DNA from: Opitutia bacterium
GTDB taxonomy: Bacteria > Verrucomicrobiota > Verrucomicrobiia > Opitutales > Seribacteraceae
Direction of reading: 5' to 3'
Assembly: GCA_018695085.1 (NCBI GenBank)
Contig: JABHOU010000549.1
Span: forward strand, 1-17,687
Length of the DNA: 17,687 nucleotides
Positions 6,285-13,745 of this stretch are shown here, one piece after another. The first letter of the stretch is position 1. Every line of letters begins with the position of its first letter. Made by a program: the position numbers and the translations under genes. Below the pieces are notes generated by a model, which did not search any database, had not been told where the DNA came from, and saw nothing but the letters and a program-made list of their open reading frames with translations.

Positions 6285-8129
6285 TCAAGCGGTCTCCGCC
6301 TCCAATGCGCCTTCCTCCAAAACGCCCTTGGCCTTGGGGAACAACTGCCACCCCTCAAAGATCATCCATACCTCCAAGACAACGGTAGCTAGTCCGATTC
6401 CGCCAAGGAGATAATCGGGCTTGTCCCCGACCAACCACCCGGGAGCGGAGAAGAGCTGGTGCAGCATCGCCCAAAGAGGCATGATCAGCATGAAGATCAT
6501 CGGGATGACGAGAAACCACACGGGCTTCCCTCGGCGCCAAAGATAAAAGGTGATGACCATGAAGGACAGACCTGCCAGAAGCTGGTTGGTGGCCCCGAAT
6601 AGCGGCCAAAGTATGAGGCCGCCCTTCCCTGCGTTGCCGAGGGTCCATTCACCTCCGCTGGGTGGAACTGCAGCCATCGCGCCCGCTATACAAACTGCAA
6701 AGATAGTGGCACCGTGCTTGTTTTTCAACCAAGCGAAAACTCCGCCATCACTGGGGCTCAGGGTTCGCCCAAGTTCCTGTATGACATAGCGTTGGAGGCG
6801 ACATGCTGTGTCCAAAGTGGTGCCGGCAAAGGAGGCAACAAGCACTCCCATCAAGGCAACCGCAACTCCTCCGGACAAACCCAGAGCCATAAGGAAATTG
6901 GCAGAGCCATCGACAAATGCTCCCACCTTGGCACCCAGTCCCTTGGCCGCTCCCCAAGATGCATAACGCTCGGCCCAAGCCGCCTCGCCAATTAATGTTT
7001 CGCCACCTGGCGTTGCCACCCCCAAGCCGAGCCCGGCCCCGCAGGCGAGAATGACCAAGGTGGCGAGAAATCCCTCGGTCAACATGCTACCGTACCCAAC
7101 GAAACGGGCGTCCGGTTCACTCGAAATTTGCTTGCTGCTAGTACCGCTGCTCACAAGGCAGTGAAACCCGCTGACGGCACCGCAGGCGATGGTGATGAAG
7201 AGGAAGGGGAAAATCATCGGGGCACCCTCGGGGTGAACATTGAAGGCGGGTGCCACCATGGTCAATTCGGCATCCCCTTCCCCACCCGCAAGGGCAGCCG
7301 CAAAAAGGCCGAGGACGATCAAGGCCAAAGCTGAAATGAGCTGGAGAGAGTTTACGTAATCACGCGGCTGGAGCAATGTCCAGACTGGCAAAACCGAGGC
7401 AACGTATGAGTAGCCCAGCAGCACGACCACCCAAGTCCAGATGGACCATCCGGCCATGGCGGCATTCCATTCCCCAAGGATCCCCACGTCGCCGTAAACG
7501 ACGGACAGGTACATCACGGCCAGCGCTGCAATGGAAGGCACCAGCAATCCAACGCCATTGCGGTTAAGCATTACGCCGATTGCGATCGCGATGGGGATCT
7601 GCACGACGCAGGGAAAAATAGCAGACGGATATTGCTTGAAGACAGCCGCGATAACCAACCCGAAGATCGCCAAAACCACCGTCAACGCCATGAAAAGAAT
7701 AAAGAGGAAAAGCAAACGCACACGCTTGTTCAGCAACCGACCCGCTATATCGCCCACAGTCTGCCCGTTGTTGCGCAAGCTGACAACCAAGGCGCCGAAG
7801 TCATGTACGGCACCAACAAGGATAGAACCAAAAACCACCCACAAGAGGGCCGGCACCCAGCCCCACATGATAGCGATTGCAGGACCCACGATCGGGCCCG
7901 TCCCGGCGATCGAGGTGAAGTGGTGCCCGAAAATAACGGATTTCTTTGTCGGTACATAGTCCACCCCGTCCTCCAGCTTCCGTGACGGGCAAACCGCCGT
8001 TGCAGAAAGGGCAAAGATCTTGGATCCCAACCAGCGACCATAAGTATGGTAGGCAACGACGAAACCGATACCCGCGAGTAATGCGATGCAGAGTACTTCC
8101 ATTTCTTTAAGGGTAGGATTCCAAAGCAT
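6285..8129 (-). CDS. cstA: Carbon starvation protein A (CstA) family transporter
   Basis: This is a 614-residue polytopic inner-membrane protein with the CstA family signatures. They include the N-terminal YHTYGRWLGSKIFAL, DGVDYVPTKKSVIFGHHFTSIAGTGPIVGPA near residues 54-85, LGYSYVASVLPVWTLLQPRDYVN mid-protein, CGAVSGFHCLVSSGTSSKQI, and SFAGTTLDTACRLQRYVIQEL. Members are peptide or pyruvate transporters induced by carbon limitation in enterobacteria; the substrate here is not determinable. The first ATG (8129) lacks a ribosome site. An internal ATG at 8102 (MEVLCIALLAGIGF) aligns better with the usual family start and is an alternative. The gene is followed directly by the small membrane protein gene and preceded by a leader hairpin. 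Confidence 0.93.
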   Translation of the reverse strand: MLWNPTLKEMEVLCIALLAGIGFVVAYHTYGRWLGSKIFALSATAVCPSRKLEDGVDYVPTKKSVIFGHHFTSIAGTGPIVGPAIAIMWGWVPALLWVVFGSILVGAVHDFGALVVSLRNNGQTVGDIAGRLLNKRVRLLFLFILFMALTVVLAIFGLVIAAVFKQYPSAIFPCVVQIPIAIAIGVMLNRNGVGLLVPSIAALAVMYLSVVYGDVGILGEWNAAMAGWSIWTWVVVLLGYSYVASVLPVWTLLQPRDYVNSLQLISALALIVLGLFAAALAGGEGDAELTMVAPAFNVHPEGAPMIFPFLFITIACGAVSGFHCLVSSGTSSKQISSEPDARFVGYGSMLTEGFLATLVILACGAGLGLGVATPGGETLIGEAAWAERYASWGAAKGLGAKVGAFVDGSANFLMALGLSGGVAVALMGVLVASFAGTTLDTACRLQRYVIQELGRTLSPSDGGVFAWLKNKHGATIFAVCIAGAMAAVPPSGGEWTLGNAGKGGLILWPLFGATNQLLAGLSFMVITFYLWRRGKPVWFLVIPMIFMLIMPLWAMLHQLFSAPGWLVGDKPDYLLGGIGLATVVLEVWMIFEGWQLFPKAKGVLEEGALEAETA

Positions 8130-8174
8130 TTTGGCAAGAACGAGAATGGAGCAAATCGAAGGAAATTACACGGT

Positions 8175-8197
8175 TGAAGCCGCATCCCTCGGCTTCA
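8175..8197 (-). promoter_or_regulatory. cstA leader hairpin with AGGGATG loop
   Basis: On the minus strand TGAAGCCG and CGGCTTCA form a perfect 8-base-pair stem whose 7-base loop is AGGGATG. It ends about 45 bases before the first cstA ATG and would lie in the mRNA leader. The loop matches the ARGGAUG core preferred by CsrA/RsmA. In E. coli, cstA translation is known to be controlled by CsrA. Whether this organism has CsrA is not visible in the window. Confidence 0.4.
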
Positions 8198-8351
8198 GTC
8201 ACTACAATGCGTGACGACACTTAACCTGAGCCAAAGCCATTCATTTCCATCCTGCTGTAGCTAAGCAACTTACGAAGCCCTCCTGGAGATACTTCATTTA
8301 AAAACGTATCATTTTGGCAAATTCCGCTAAAAGATTAATAGTATAAAATAA

Positions 8352-8373
8352 TATCATGTACGCGTGCATGATA
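8352..8373. promoter_or_regulatory. 22-bp near-perfect palindrome (operator candidate)
   Basis: The half-sites TATCATG and CATGATA flank a core of TACGCGTG; only one of the eleven base pairs across the dyad is mismatched. The site lies in an AT-rich stretch, 93 bases before the ATG at 8466, where a dimeric repressor or activator could bind. Confidence 0.4.
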
Positions 8374-8383
8374 GTGCTATTTA

Positions 8384-8400
8384 AGAGAATTCGATTCTCT
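8384..8400. promoter_or_regulatory. Short hairpin upstream of the low-complexity gene
   Basis: AGAGAAT and ATTCTCT form a perfect 7-base-pair stem with a TCG loop, 10 bases after the palindrome and 65 bases before the ATG. It could be a leader stem or a second protein site; no T tract follows. Confidence 0.3.
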
Positions 8401-8680
8401 CGTACAAATTAAATACAGTCTTTCTGGCACAACCTGTGCAATTGCTCCGAAGTTGAATTAACAAGATGTTCGCTGAGAAAAACATACCTATCTTGTTGCT
8501 AAAGATTTTCTGTGCCACTTCGCTTATTTTCGCGGATAAAGGGAATAGAGGAGCAACCGAGGAAGAACACGCCAACACCGAAGGAGAAAGCTCAGGCGAA
8601 CAACCTGCCGATCCCAACGAGGCCAAAGCCAACGAAGGAAACAGAAACGGGAACTCCGGAGGAAACAAGGCACACTCGGG

Positions 8681-8710
8681 CAAGGCTAACGAATCGACCG
8701 GCGAGCAACC
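8681..8710 (+). repeat. Direct repeat copy 1 (KANESTGEQP unit)
   Basis: This 30-base unit encodes AKANESTGEQP-like residues and recurs at 8837-8866 with a single base difference. Shorter KANE units recur nearby at about 8627, 8802 and 9065. It is an internal repeat of the low-complexity tract. Confidence 0.7.
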
Positions 8711-8836
8711 CGCCACCGAGCAACCTAAGAACGAAAAAACTGCAAACACCCCGGGGAAAACCACAAGCGAAGAGACCGCCGCGCCAAACGAGGGCAAGGC
8801 AAACGAAGCTGCTACGGGGAACGAAGTAAACTCAGA

Positions 8837-8866
8837 CAAGGCTAACGAATCCACCGGCGAGCAACC
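8837..8866 (+). repeat. Direct repeat copy 2 (KANESTGEQP unit)
   Basis: This is the second copy of the 30-base unit at 8681-8710, 156 bases downstream and in the same frame. A further repeated unit encoding ETGKDK lies at 9138-9155 and 9255-9272. Confidence 0.7.
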
Positions 8867-9509
8867 TAAGACCGAAGAACCCAAGGCCGACCCGACATCT
8901 AAACATGCAACCGACTCCGGCAATACGGGCAAAGCCGATACCGAGAAGTCGAGCGAAGCCAGTCGCGACAAAGGTGAGGGATCCCCAAAAAACTCACACA
9001 CCGTAGGGGACAAGACTTCGACTGACACCGCCCCAAGGAATGTGGGTCCAACTGAGCATGGGAAAGCTAACGAAACCGACTCCGACAAGTCAGACGAGAC
9101 CACCAAAGACAAAGATCGAACAGGCGAGGCCGATCCCGAAACCGGCAAGGACAAGCCGAAGACGGGCAATTCAGAAACCTCCGAAGGGAAAGCCGAAGGC
9201 GAGAAGGCAGACGGTTCCGAATCCGCCAAAGGCAAAACCGACGACCCGGCCACCGAAACCGGCAAGGACAAGACGAAGACGAAGACGGGCGATGCCGAAA
9301 AAGACAAAGACGTAACGGGTGACGATCGCGCCGAGAAAAAAGAGCTTCCGAACGATTAAGAGAAAGCAGAGGGAACTGTAACAGTCGGCGACAAAAACAG
9401 GACCAATGGAAAAAAGGAATTGAAAGAGAAGATCAAGGAGAACAAAGCCCGAGAATTCCAACTTCCCCGGTGGCTCGCCGATTCAAAACCCGTCGGCGAT
9501 GGTGCACCC

Positions 9510-9770
9510 GGGTGGTATGAGTCATCTTGGTTCGGCACTTTCCACAAGTCTCGCTCCGATTGGCTCTACCACGCAAAACTCGGATGGATATTCCCCATGT
9601 ACGACGAAGCTGGCAACGGTTGGCTCTAGACCGAGGAACACGGCTGGCTCTGGACTGGAGAGGGTCTATTCCGCTACCTTCTTCGTCATCGCGAGCAGCA
9701 ATGGCTTTATTATCTTCTGCGCCGAGGCGGTCGCACCTATTACTTCAACTACACCACCCGCAGCCTAGAT
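9510..9770 (+). repeat. Trp-rich module in the split low-complexity gene
   Basis: The module has the landmarks of the intact copy at 16257-16547 in the same order: GWYESSWFG, DWLYHAKLGWIF, GWL-stop-TEEHGWLWT, RYLLRHREQQWLYYL and YYFNYTTR. The stop at 9627-9629 replaces the second Trp of WLW. Confidence 0.75.
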
Positions 9771-10037
9771 GGCGTGCTCAGGCCCAAGAATACCGAGGAC
9801 GAAAAACAACCCGGCAAACCTGCTAGAGAAGAAAAAGGCAAGACAGACTCCGAAGAATCTAACGATGGTGGAAAGCCCGACGGAAAAAGCTCCAAGGATT
9901 CATCGGGTAAAACCACTTCCGACAAGGAAACTACCGCCAAGACCGAAGACGCCAAAACTAAAGAGACTTCAGCCAAAGAGAAAAAGTATTCCGGAGACGA
10001 CGAAGCGAACACCGACTCGACCGAAAGCAAAAGGTGA

Positions 10038-10436
10038 GAACACTAACACTTTGTAAGAGCCGAAATCTTCGAGTTCTAATATTGCAACCGAGAACGAACC
10101 CACATCCCTGAAGAAAACGCATATGGTCACCACGGACCGGACCGCAGCCAAATCTACCGATGAAGGCGGTTCCAAGGCTTCCACTGGACTCGCTCCTGTC
10201 AAGAAAACCATTCCAATCCGCTAGAAAACACTCGGACCTAAGCTCTGGTTGAAACGAAAGCCAAGCAGCCAACTCAACTGGAATGTCTCCGGTTTCCGGG
10301 AGTCTGAGGTAAGATTAGAAAAACTTCTTCACCCCACTTAAGCTCGTATTAGAATGAACTTATCCAAGATATTGCCCAGAAGTGCCTTGCATCCGATTTC
10401 AAATTTCAAATAATAAATGGGAAATCCTTTTATTCC
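10038..10436 (+). other. Decayed tail of the low-complexity gene and intergenic region
   Basis: Shifting one frame near 10033 gives a continuation of similar Lys/Ser/Thr/Glu-rich composition, GENTNTL then a TAA (10054-10056). It continues EPKSSSSNIATENEPTSLKK and on to KKTIPIR before TAG at 10222-10224. It looks like a longer ancestral tail broken by a frameshift and a stop. From 10225 to 10436 I see no gene; the stretch is AT-rich near the next start and has no clear ribosome site. Confidence 0.4.
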
Positions 10437-13400
10437 ATGAGAACCATGAAAGAAACAACCGTCAAAACCCTCGTCGCAAACCTGTGCCGGGCAATCGCCT
10501 GGCGCCTAGAAAACACATCTGCAAGAGACACCCAGCGGGACCACCGATCTTCCGGCACAAGCCGAATAGACGAATCGGCGTCAGCGGTCGCACTGTGCCC
10601 GGAGACAAGCAGCGGACGCAAGCTAACCACCAGACTCTTTGGTTTTCTGCCCGCGCTGATCATCACCAGCACCTCACTTCCCGCCGGCGAGCATGATAAT
10701 TGGTACATCGCCAAGGAATGGAGCGTCAGCGAATCCAGGGGAGTTTTCTATGACTTCAACTCCACGACTGGACAGGAAAGGATTTTCGTAGGAAGAGGGA
10801 GCGTCTGGGATCATTCCGGGCGTGACATCAAGATTTACGATTTGAACGGCACTCTAATAACCACTTTCGGAAGTGGAAACTTCATGGACATGACCATGGA
10901 TGGCAACGGAACTCTCTACGCGGTTTCGCACAATCGAGTGGTCGCCTTCAGCAAATCACCCGGACGCATAGTCAGTGTCACCGTTGACGACAACGGAAGT
11001 AACCTTTACAGGCACTGGGGCGATCATTCCTGGAACATGACATTTTCCGGAGGCGGAGGGACGGGAGCGTCCGCCTTGGCTGTGCTGGAGCAAAATGCTA
11101 CCGACACCGACAGTTACAACAAATTTGTAACTTCAGTTTATGTTTCTAACGGGGGAATGAATTACTCGTCCGAAGTAAATGCAACTCTTCGCAGCGACCA
11201 TCCGAAACAAGGTAATACGGTCGAACCCCAATTCACCGTAAATCTGGGCATCGCGTGGGGCGAGGATTGGTCAACCGGAGGATTTTCCAAAGCTCAAGCT
11301 ATCGGGATTAGTCCAATCAGCGGAGACCTTTTCGTTGCTGATGCTGCAAACCATAAAATCGTGGTATTGGATCGTAATGGAACCATCAAAAGAGAATTTG
11401 GCTCCAATGGATCCGCTCCGGGGCAATTTTCGTTTAGCTATAGTGAGTTCAGATGCTCTTTGGATTTTCTGCCCGACGGAACCTTGTTGATAGCCGACAA
11501 TCAATACCTCCATTTCTACAAAGAAGACGGCACCTTCATTGAGCGAACAGATTCGGGTAGATTCCGAGCATCCGTTGCTCCGGACGGCACGATACTGTCT
11601 GATTCAAAATTAAGAGACTCAAGGGGACAACCAATCCAAGATGCATTGCCCTTCCAGTCCAATGCATTTACCGCCTTCATGCCTACCGGCGACCTAATCG
11701 AATCCTATCAAGACAAGATTAGGATTTGGAAGAGGGCTTACAGATCAAAGGGTCTGCTCACCCGGAACGTCATCCCCTTGCCGGCCATCCGCGGCATTTC
11801 CCAACGCGAAGGAACAAATATAGTGGAGATTCAGTTCGAAATCATCGACCCCGACGACTCGAACGCCACAGCTGGTATCATGGCCGCCGTCAACGGGGAC
11901 TTTTCCAACCCTACTCAATGGATTATTGCTTCCCAGTTTTCTGATGGAACAGGAAACAAGATTGGGACTCCCATCGCAACAAACCAGATACACCAAGTTG
12001 CTTGGGACATCGGAGCAGACTGGGCGCAACAAACGGGAACTCTTCAATTCGCAGTTCTCTGTCAAGACGCTCGTAGAACGACTCCCGTCGACATCCATTT
12101 CCTAGAGCTACCCTTCGCCGAGGGGAACATGACCATCAGTCGGTCTCCAATTCTAGACCGAGACGTTGTCAATTACTTCAAGTTTCTTCTCGCAACCGGC
12201 TCTGGCTCAATCAACCTGCAAAACGGAGAAGTAAGGCACAACGACGGCACCCTGTTCATGTCTACTTCCTTAAAATCAACGCAGGCGGGACGAGATCACT
12301 TAATGCAGTCGGTGGGATATCGCTGGGCAAAGACCGCAGAAGTTCAGCTTGCCCAAGAAGCCGCTACTCCAGGAGTCATCAACAGATGGACTGCAATCAA
12401 TCCAATCAAACCGAGAAATCTTCCCGGTCAGGTTAACGAATACGGTTTCGACTCCAAGAACTATGGAGGCCAAGCGTGGTGGGTGGTAAAAAACAGCGCA
12501 CTGCCCTTCCCCGATTTCACCTCCCAAAGCTTTGACAACAATGGTAGCGCCAACCAACATTTCGGCCGGAATATATCGGCAGACGGGTCGTTGGTTGCTT
12601 TTGGAATCAACTGGGGAAGTGCACACGACCCAGCCTACCGAAAAGTTTACCTTTACCAAGTAAACGAAAATGGAAACCTACAGGCAAAAGGAATCGCCGA
12701 ACCAAACGACCTGCCGAACAATAAATCGTATAACTTCGGTTCATCGATTTCGCTCGACGCGGGAAAGCTCGCGATTGGGGCACAGCATGCAATCGAAGAC
12801 AATGGTCAACAATTGGGCGCGGTCTACCTATTCGATACAAATGGGAGTTCACCCACTCAAATCAACCGAATTACCGCGTCCGATGGCAAGCCGAATGACT
12901 TGTTCGGTAGTTCCGTCGCCCTATCGGACAACCTACTCGTAGTGGGGGCCAGTAGCTACGAAAGTAATACGGGAGCAGCTTACATATACAAAATAGAGTC
13001 CAATGGCTCGAGCACCGAACTGGCGAAGGTCACCAATCCCGACGGCAAGAATGAAGATCATTTCGGGATTTCGACCGCGGTGGGCAACAACATAGTGGCA
13101 GTGGGGACTCCCTATGCAGACGTCGAGCTAAACGGAAAGAACCACGGAGATCTCGGCACAGTTCTCTTGTTCAAAGTAGAAGCCAACGGGAACGTCTCCA
13201 AAACGGACACGCTCACTCCACCTAATTATTCCGGAAATGGAAACCACTTCGGCAATGCGATCGCGATCTCCAACGGTATACTGGCAATCGGGCATCCTAA
13301 TTATCACGAACGCAGTCCCAACTGGTATGATATTGGGATCGTCTACATTTATAAGATATCGCCACAAGGGAAAGCCGTGTTCACAGCGGCCATTAAGTCG

Positions 13401-13715
13401 CCATTCGTAGAAAACTACAAGTATTTCGGGAGATCTGTCGCAATGGATGGAGACAGACTATTGATCGGGTCCGACCGAGAAAAAGGGGTAAGCGGCAACG
13501 ACAATGGGGGAGCGGCCTACTTGTATCAAATAAGCGAGCAAGGAAAACCGAGGTTGATAGAACGGTTCATCCACCCAAGCGGGAAAAACGAAGATTACTT
13601 TGGCTCTACACTCGGTCTGTCCGGACGAAACTCATTTATCGGAGCCTATCGTCACAACCTATCAAATGCGCAATCGGATGCAGGGAGTGTAATGTTCTTC
13701 CGATCCAGCTTTTAA
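10437..13715 (+). CDS. Large secreted protein with NHL-like segment and seven-blade FG-GAP propeller
   Basis: This is a 1092-residue protein. Residues 61-84 (RKLTTRLFGFLPALIITSTS, then LPAG) look like a signal peptide, but 60 polar residues precede them and no Met lies between residues 5 and 60, so the true start is uncertain. Residues about 90-430 are a beta-propeller-like part with an NHL-like unit (LFVADAANHKIVVLDRNGT, 298-316). Residues 445-560 form an Ig-like domain (TNIVEIQFEIIDPDDSN). A poorly recognised region at 570-690 follows. The C-terminal third has seven FG-GAP-type repeats with FG at residues 709, 767, 823, 876, 938, 997 and 1055, each followed by a hydrophobic IGA/VGA-like strand. 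Seven repeats fit one integrin-like propeller. It probably acts outside the cell in adhesion or binding. No peptidase or glycosidase motif is visible. The next gene follows after 30 bases. Confidence 0.85.
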   Translation: MRTMKETTVKTLVANLCRAIAWRLENTSARDTQRDHRSSGTSRIDESASAVALCPETSSGRKLTTRLFGFLPALIITSTSLPAGEHDNWYIAKEWSVSESRGVFYDFNSTTGQERIFVGRGSVWDHSGRDIKIYDLNGTLITTFGSGNFMDMTMDGNGTLYAVSHNRVVAFSKSPGRIVSVTVDDNGSNLYRHWGDHSWNMTFSGGGGTGASALAVLEQNATDTDSYNKFVTSVYVSNGGMNYSSEVNATLRSDHPKQGNTVEPQFTVNLGIAWGEDWSTGGFSKAQAIGISPISGDLFVADAANHKIVVLDRNGTIKREFGSNGSAPGQFSFSYSEFRCSLDFLPDGTLLIADNQYLHFYKEDGTFIERTDSGRFRASVAPDGTILSDSKLRDSRGQPIQDALPFQSNAFTAFMPTGDLIESYQDKIRIWKRAYRSKGLLTRNVIPLPAIRGISQREGTNIVEIQFEIIDPDDSNATAGIMAAVNGDFSNPTQWIIASQFSDGTGNKIGTPIATNQIHQVAWDIGADWAQQTGTLQFAVLCQDARRTTPVDIHFLELPFAEGNMTISRSPILDRDVVNYFKFLLATGSGSINLQNGEVRHNDGTLFMSTSLKSTQAGRDHLMQSVGYRWAKTAEVQLAQEAATPGVINRWTAINPIKPRNLPGQVNEYGFDSKNYGGQAWWVVKNSALPFPDFTSQSFDNNGSANQHFGRNISADGSLVAFGINWGSAHDPAYRKVYLYQVNENGNLQAKGIAEPNDLPNNKSYNFGSSISLDAGKLAIGAQHAIEDNGQQLGAVYLFDTNGSSPTQINRITASDGKPNDLFGSSVALSDNLLVVGASSYESNTGAAYIYKIESNGSSTELAKVTNPDGKNEDHFGISTAVGNNIVAVGTPYADVELNGKNHGDLGTVLLFKVEANGNVSKTDTLTPPNYSGNGNHFGNAIAISNGILAIGHPNYHERSPNWYDIGIVYIYKISPQGKAVFTAAIKSPFVENYKYFGRSVAMDGDRLLIGSDREKGVSGNDNGGAAYLYQISEQGKPRLIERFIHPSGKNEDYFGSTLGLSGRNSFIGAYRHNLSNAQSDAGSVMFFRSSF

Positions 13716-13745
13716 CTGCCTTAGATCAGGAAAAAGAACGAATCC

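Larger units (their letters stand above)
8130..8465. other. Divergent intergenic region between cstA and the low-complexity gene
   Basis: This region of about 336 bases carries control sequences for two divergent genes. It has a leader hairpin on the cstA side, and a near-perfect palindrome plus a second hairpin on the other side, each listed separately. The middle (8200-8340) is AT-rich with no gene. TTGGCA at 8314-8319 and TATAAA at 8342-8347 are promoter-like but 22 bases apart, too far for a standard promoter. Confidence 0.4.
8466..10037 (+). pseudogene. Secreted low-complexity protein with Trp-rich module, split by two in-frame stops
   Basis: One reading frame runs through this stretch with only two interruptions, TAA at 9357-9359 and TAG at 9627-9629. 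Part 1 (297 codons) has a signal peptide (PILLLKIFCATSLIFA, cut near residue 23). A long Lys/Glu/Thr/Asp/Gly/Asn-rich tract with repeated KANESTGEQP and ETGKDK units follows. After the TAA the frame continues EKAEGTVTVGDKNRTNGKKE, then a Trp-rich module (GWYESSWFG, DWLYHAKLGWIF, then the TAG, then HGWLWT, LLRHREQQWLYYL, YYFNYTTR). It ends in a second Lys/Glu/Thr tract to TGA at 10035-10037. The matching composition on both sides of the module shows this was one gene. The TAG sits exactly where the intact module has Trp (WLW), one base from TGG. Part 1 alone could still be made as a secreted polypeptide. Confidence 0.8.

Noticed and set aside
8381..9307. A 308-codon minus-strand frame rich in Ser, Pro, Leu, Val and Phe
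   Set aside because: It is the antisense of the Lys/Glu/Thr-rich repeat tract, whose composition avoids stops on the other strand. The sense frame has a signal peptide and repeats; the antisense frame has no recognisable domain.
9357..9629. Genome-wide stop-codon recoding (TAA/TAG as sense)
   Set aside because: Other genes here end normally with TAA, TAG or TGA at family-typical lengths, for example hpt with TAG and YqaA-type with TAA.
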